A stretch of 6,102 bases of DNA. Origin: JALZDI01 sp965653225. Lineage in GTDB: Bacteria > Actinomycetota > Actinomycetes > Propionibacteriales > Nocardioidaceae. Where the stretch lies: positions 1 to 6,102 of the forward strand of contig CBFGZI010000176.1 in NCBI GenBank assembly GCA_965653225.1, given 5' to 3'. Below, in pieces: positions 5,446 to 6,102 of the stretch. How positions within the stretch are numbered: the stretch's first letter is position 1; each line of letters begins with the position of its first letter. A program made the translations under genes and the position numbers. Under the pieces are notes generated by a model. It did no database searches. It was not told the origin of the DNA and saw nothing but the letters and a program-made list of their open reading frames with translations.

Positions 5446-6102
5446 CAGCCGACGGCGCCTTCCATCTGCAGCTCGATCAGCCGGTTGAGCTCGAGGGCGT
5501 ACTCCATCGGGAGCTCACGCGCGATCGGCTCGATGAACCCGCGCACGATCATCGCCATCGCCTCGTCCTCGTCGAGACCGCGGCTCATCAGGTAGAAGAG
5601 CTGGTCGTCGCTGACGCGCGACACCGTGGCCTCGTGGCCCATCGCGACGTCGTCCTCACGCACGTCGACGTAGGGGTAGGTGTCGGACCGGCTGACCTGG
5701 TCGACCAGCAGCGCGTCGCACTTCACCGTGCTGGCGGAGTGGTGCGCGCCGTCCTCGACCTGCACCAGCCCGCGGTACGACGTGCGGCCGCCGCCGCGCG
5801 CCACCGACTTGGAGATGATCGACGACGACGTGTGCGGCGCGGCGTGCACCATCTTCGCGCCGGCGTCCTGGTGCTGGCCCTCGCCGGCGAACGCGACCGA
5901 CAGGGTCTCGCCCTTGGCGTGCTCGCCCATCAGGTAGATGGCGGGGTACTTCATCGTCACCTTCGAGCCGATGTTGCCGTCGACCCACTCCATGGTCGCG
6001 CCCTCCTCGCAGGTGGCGCGCTTGGTGACCAGGTTGTAGACGTTGTTGGACCAGTTCTGGATGGTCGTGTAGCGGCAGCGGCCGCCCTTCTTCACGATGA
6101 TC
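5445..6102 (-). CDS. sufB: SufB, cluster-assembly scaffold subunit (3' part; 5' end beyond the window)
   Basis: Only the C-terminal 218 residues are present; the frame stays open through 6102 with IIVKKGGRCRYTTIQNW, so the start lies outside. The GTG at 6093-6095 is an internal valine, not a start. SufB is the core scaffold on which the nascent Fe-S cluster forms. Family hallmarks seen are NWSNNVYNLVTKRA, MKYPAIYLMGEHA, and VKCDALLVDQ, whose cysteine (codon 5718-5720) matches E. coli SufB C405, the residue proposed to take sulfur and ligate the cluster. The GHEATVS motif supplies the histidine and glutamate corresponding to E. coli H433 and E434. DDQLFYLMSRGLDEDEA precedes the SufC-binding C-terminus. 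The gene is intact as far as visible and is the first SUF gene in the window; a sufR regulator is expected upstream but cannot be checked. Confidence 0.97.
   Translation of the reverse strand, partial: IIVKKGGRCRYTTIQNWSNNVYNLVTKRATCEEGATMEWVDGNIGSKVTMKYPAIYLMGEHAKGETLSVAFAGEGQHQDAGAKMVHAAPHTSSSIISKSVARGGGRTSYRGLVQVEDGAHHSASTVKCDALLVDQVSRSDTYPYVDVREDDVAMGHEATVSRVSDDQLFYLMSRGLDEDEAMAMIVRGFIEPIARELPMEYALELNRLIELQMEGAVG

Noticed and set aside
6093..6095. GTG as the start of sufB
   Set aside because: The open frame continues upstream to the window edge with conserved SufB residues, so this codon is an internal valine.

Overview
The window comes from a high-GC actinobacterium. The GC-rich third codon positions, GTG starts, overlapping stop/start codons, and a sufB-sufD-ferredoxin-sufC-sufS-sufU-sufT order all point there. 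A member of Propionibacteriales, such as Nocardioidaceae, is my best guess, but the taxon is inferred from gene order and protein style and was not computed. Every gene I can support lies on the minus strand, so the window reads biologically from right to left.

Positions 944-6102 hold seven SUF iron-sulfur cluster assembly genes in one tight transcription unit: sufB (3' part only, its start lies beyond 6102), sufD, a Rieske-type [2Fe-2S] ferredoxin, sufC, sufS, sufU, and a DUF59/MIP18 family factor (sufT). Junctions are overlaps of 1 or 4 bp, direct abutment, or gaps of 2-5 bp, so translational coupling is likely. SufS removes sulfur from cysteine, SufU accepts it, SufB-SufC-SufD form the ATP-driven scaffold, and SufT probably helps cluster maturation or delivery. 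The ferredoxin may supply electrons, though its role in such operons is unsettled. The usual regulator gene (sufR) would lie upstream, outside the window.

Positions 649-943 contain no convincing gene but are rich in structure. There is a nine-unit 12-bp tandem repeat (805-912) and a 12-bp perfect inverted repeat with a smaller hairpin inside it (758-807). A further copy of the same 12-mer lies at 663-674, and a diverged copy (637-648) spans the start codon of the next gene.

Positions 1-648 encode a complete acVLRF1-type (actinobacterial Vms1-like release factor) peptidyl-tRNA hydrolase, probably a ribosome-rescue protein. Its GTG start lies in the loop of a perfect 8-bp hairpin and overlaps the stop of a possible 9-codon leader ORF.

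The coding content is ordinary for this group. I found no undescribed multi-gene system. The part worth a second look is the repeat-filled gap between the SUF genes and the release-factor gene.
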